Positions 12,149-13,195 of a stretch of 13,195 nt of DNA are shown one piece after another. This DNA comes from CAZFRF01 sp964540925 (GTDB lineage Bacteria; Patescibacteriota; Microgenomatia; Levybacterales; UBA12049): positions 1 to 13,195 of the forward strand of contig CAZIOR010000018.1 of NCBI GenBank assembly GCA_964540925.1, given 5' to 3'. The notes under the pieces are model-generated. The model was not told where the DNA came from. It saw only the letters and a program-made list of their open reading frames with translations, and did no database searches. Within the stretch, counting starts at the first letter, position 1, and each line of letters begins with the position of its first letter. Made by a program: the position numbers and the translations under genes.

Positions 12149-13195
12149 TGCCAATCTGTGAGCTTATATTATTTTCCTTTTGTGGATCTGGATTTTTTGC
12201 ATCAGAAAAGATTTTAACTTTCCCATATTCTCCATCAAAACCTGGTCTTATTTCTATTTCTCCTTTTCTAACCTTTCCTACTCCCTCAGCAATTTTTGTG
12301 CCTGCAACCCTAGAAATATCAGCCAAACTTGTTTTTAACAATATATCTAACTCGACGCCAAATTCTTGCATTAAACTGTTGTAAATTGCTAGGCTCTTTT
12401 GACTAGTAACAGTTGAGCCAATACCTTCAGCTACTATCTGAATAAGTCTTACTAATTTTACATATGATGGGTGATGTTTGGCTAAATCTGTATACCATTT
12501 AATCCCTAGTGGACTTTCTTTTTCCTGATAGTCTTTATAAAAATTTGGACCTGCTAATTGATCAATTCTAATTGCCACTCCATCAGTTAATTCTCTTTTA
12601 CAAACAGGGCAAATATTACCATTTTGCATAATTTCTGATGGCGAAAGTGTAATTCCACAATTTCTGTGTCCTGAGAAATGATATTTCCCCTCTTCGGGAT
12701 AAAATTCGATCGTATAACTAATTCTATTTTCTACTCCGCCCTTTCTCTCGATAGCTTTTTTGAGATTAGGATATGTTATTTCTGAAAGAGTAAATGCAGT
12801 TGCTTCTCTAGCCATGTTGGCAGGGCTATGCGCATCAGAAAAAGAAAGAATTGATCTTTTCTCAAGCTCTTTAATTCTCCAATTCATTTCCGGATCAGAC
12901 GAAATTCCAGTCTCTATTCCATAAACATATTTTTCTAAATCCTCAAAACACTCAGTTAAAGAATCAAAGCCAGATTTAGAGCCATAAACTCCAAAATGCG
13001 GAGTCCAAACATGACATGGAATTAGCATGCAATTTTTATCGATCTCTAAAATTAACTCTAAAAGTGCTTTTGAAGACAGTCCAATTATCGGTCTTCCGTC
13101 AGCATTAAGATTTGCTCCCCTTCTCACTAGTTCTGCGTTTATTTTTTCGACTGTTTCTAAATTGGGAGCAAAGATTAAATTATGAATTCTTCTTA
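12138..13195 (-). CDS. Endonuclease Q-like PHP-domain DNA repair nuclease (5' end outside window)
   Basis: The open frame continues to the window edge, so the GTG at 13127 is internal; in-frame residues upstream read IHNLIFAPNLETVEKINAEL. About 351 residues are visible of an expected 400 or more. Motifs match the EndoQ family (TIGR00375): DGRPIIGLSSKALLE, IPCHVWTPHFGVYGSKSGFDS, GIETGISSDPEMNWR, SFSDAHSPANMAREA, then a zinc site (NCG...ICPVCKRELTDGVAIRI) and a C-terminal part with IRPGFDGEYGKVKIF. EndoQ nicks DNA 5' of deaminated bases (uracil, hypoxanthine, xanthine) and abasic sites. It is best known from Thermococcales and some bacilli. Exact substrate range here is inferred. Confidence 0.9.
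   Translation of the reverse strand, partial: RRIHNLIFAPNLETVEKINAELVRRGANLNADGRPIIGLSSKALLELILEIDKNCMLIPCHVWTPHFGVYGSKSGFDSLTECFEDLEKYVYGIETGISSDPEMNWRIKELEKRSILSFSDAHSPANMAREATAFTLSEITYPNLKKAIERKGGVENRISYTIEFYPEEGKYHFSGHRNCGITLSPSEIMQNGNICPVCKRELTDGVAIRIDQLAGPNFYKDYQEKESPLGIKWYTDLAKHHPSYVKLVRLIQIVAEGIGSTVTSQKSLAIYNSLMQEFGVELDILLKTSLADISRVAGTKIAEGVGKVRKGEIEIRPGFDGEYGKVKIFSDAKNPDPQKENNISSQIGIDF

Noticed and set aside
12148..12384. 78-codon plus-strand frame
   Set aside because: It is the shadow of the endonuclease Q-like gene.

Overview
The window is an AT-rich (roughly one-third GC), tightly packed bacterial scaffold piece, and its 100-base run of N suggests assembly from a metagenome or draft genome. 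I infer an ultrasmall Candidate Phyla Radiation (Patescibacteria) bacterium, perhaps of the Microgenomates group. The grounds are the very short intergenic spaces, many small lineage-type hypothetical proteins, a tRNA without encoded CCA, and a streamlined gene set. TGA works as a stop (end of the VTT gene), so code-25 lineages are unlikely. No taxonomy search was possible.

Region by region. 1-1157 (-): 5' part of a 23S rRNA gene, preceded by a boxA, a long hairpin, tRNA-Ala(UGC), a structured leader and a near-consensus promoter at 1505-1533. No 16S gene lies upstream, so 23S appears to be a separate transcription unit. 1559-2825 (-): a small His-containing ORF, tspO, and a membrane-anchored Gmad2-domain protein. 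2855-5241 (-): thioredoxin reductase, thioredoxin and a D-2-hydroxyacid dehydrogenase. 5281-5876 (+): a DsbA-like oxidoreductase interrupted by the assembly gap.

5877-8729 (-) is the most interesting block. A three-gene operon of unrecognised function (302 aa; 161 aa with a C-terminal zinc ribbon; 54 aa not in the supplied ORF list) lies just upstream of a Fur-family regulator that overlaps a ZIP metal transporter gene. The operon promoter carries four ATGCAA/TTGCAT-type half-sites exactly 11 bp apart, and a related pair sits at the regulator's promoter. This suggests one metal-responsive regulon. 8745-9875 (+) is a divergent YibE/F-family membrane protein. 9864-11548 (-) is an overlapping run of pth, a 92 aa hypothetical, a VTT-domain membrane protein and acylphosphatase. 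11574-12148 (-) is a small four-helix membrane protein with a consensus ribosome binding site and an intrinsic terminator. 12138-13195 (-) is a partial endonuclease Q-like DNA repair enzyme.

Throughout the window, sigma70-type -10 elements repeatedly end 5-9 bases before the start codon (exactly 6 in five genes). This implies that many mRNAs are leaderless, whereas operon-internal genes and the small membrane protein use strong Shine-Dalgarno sequences.
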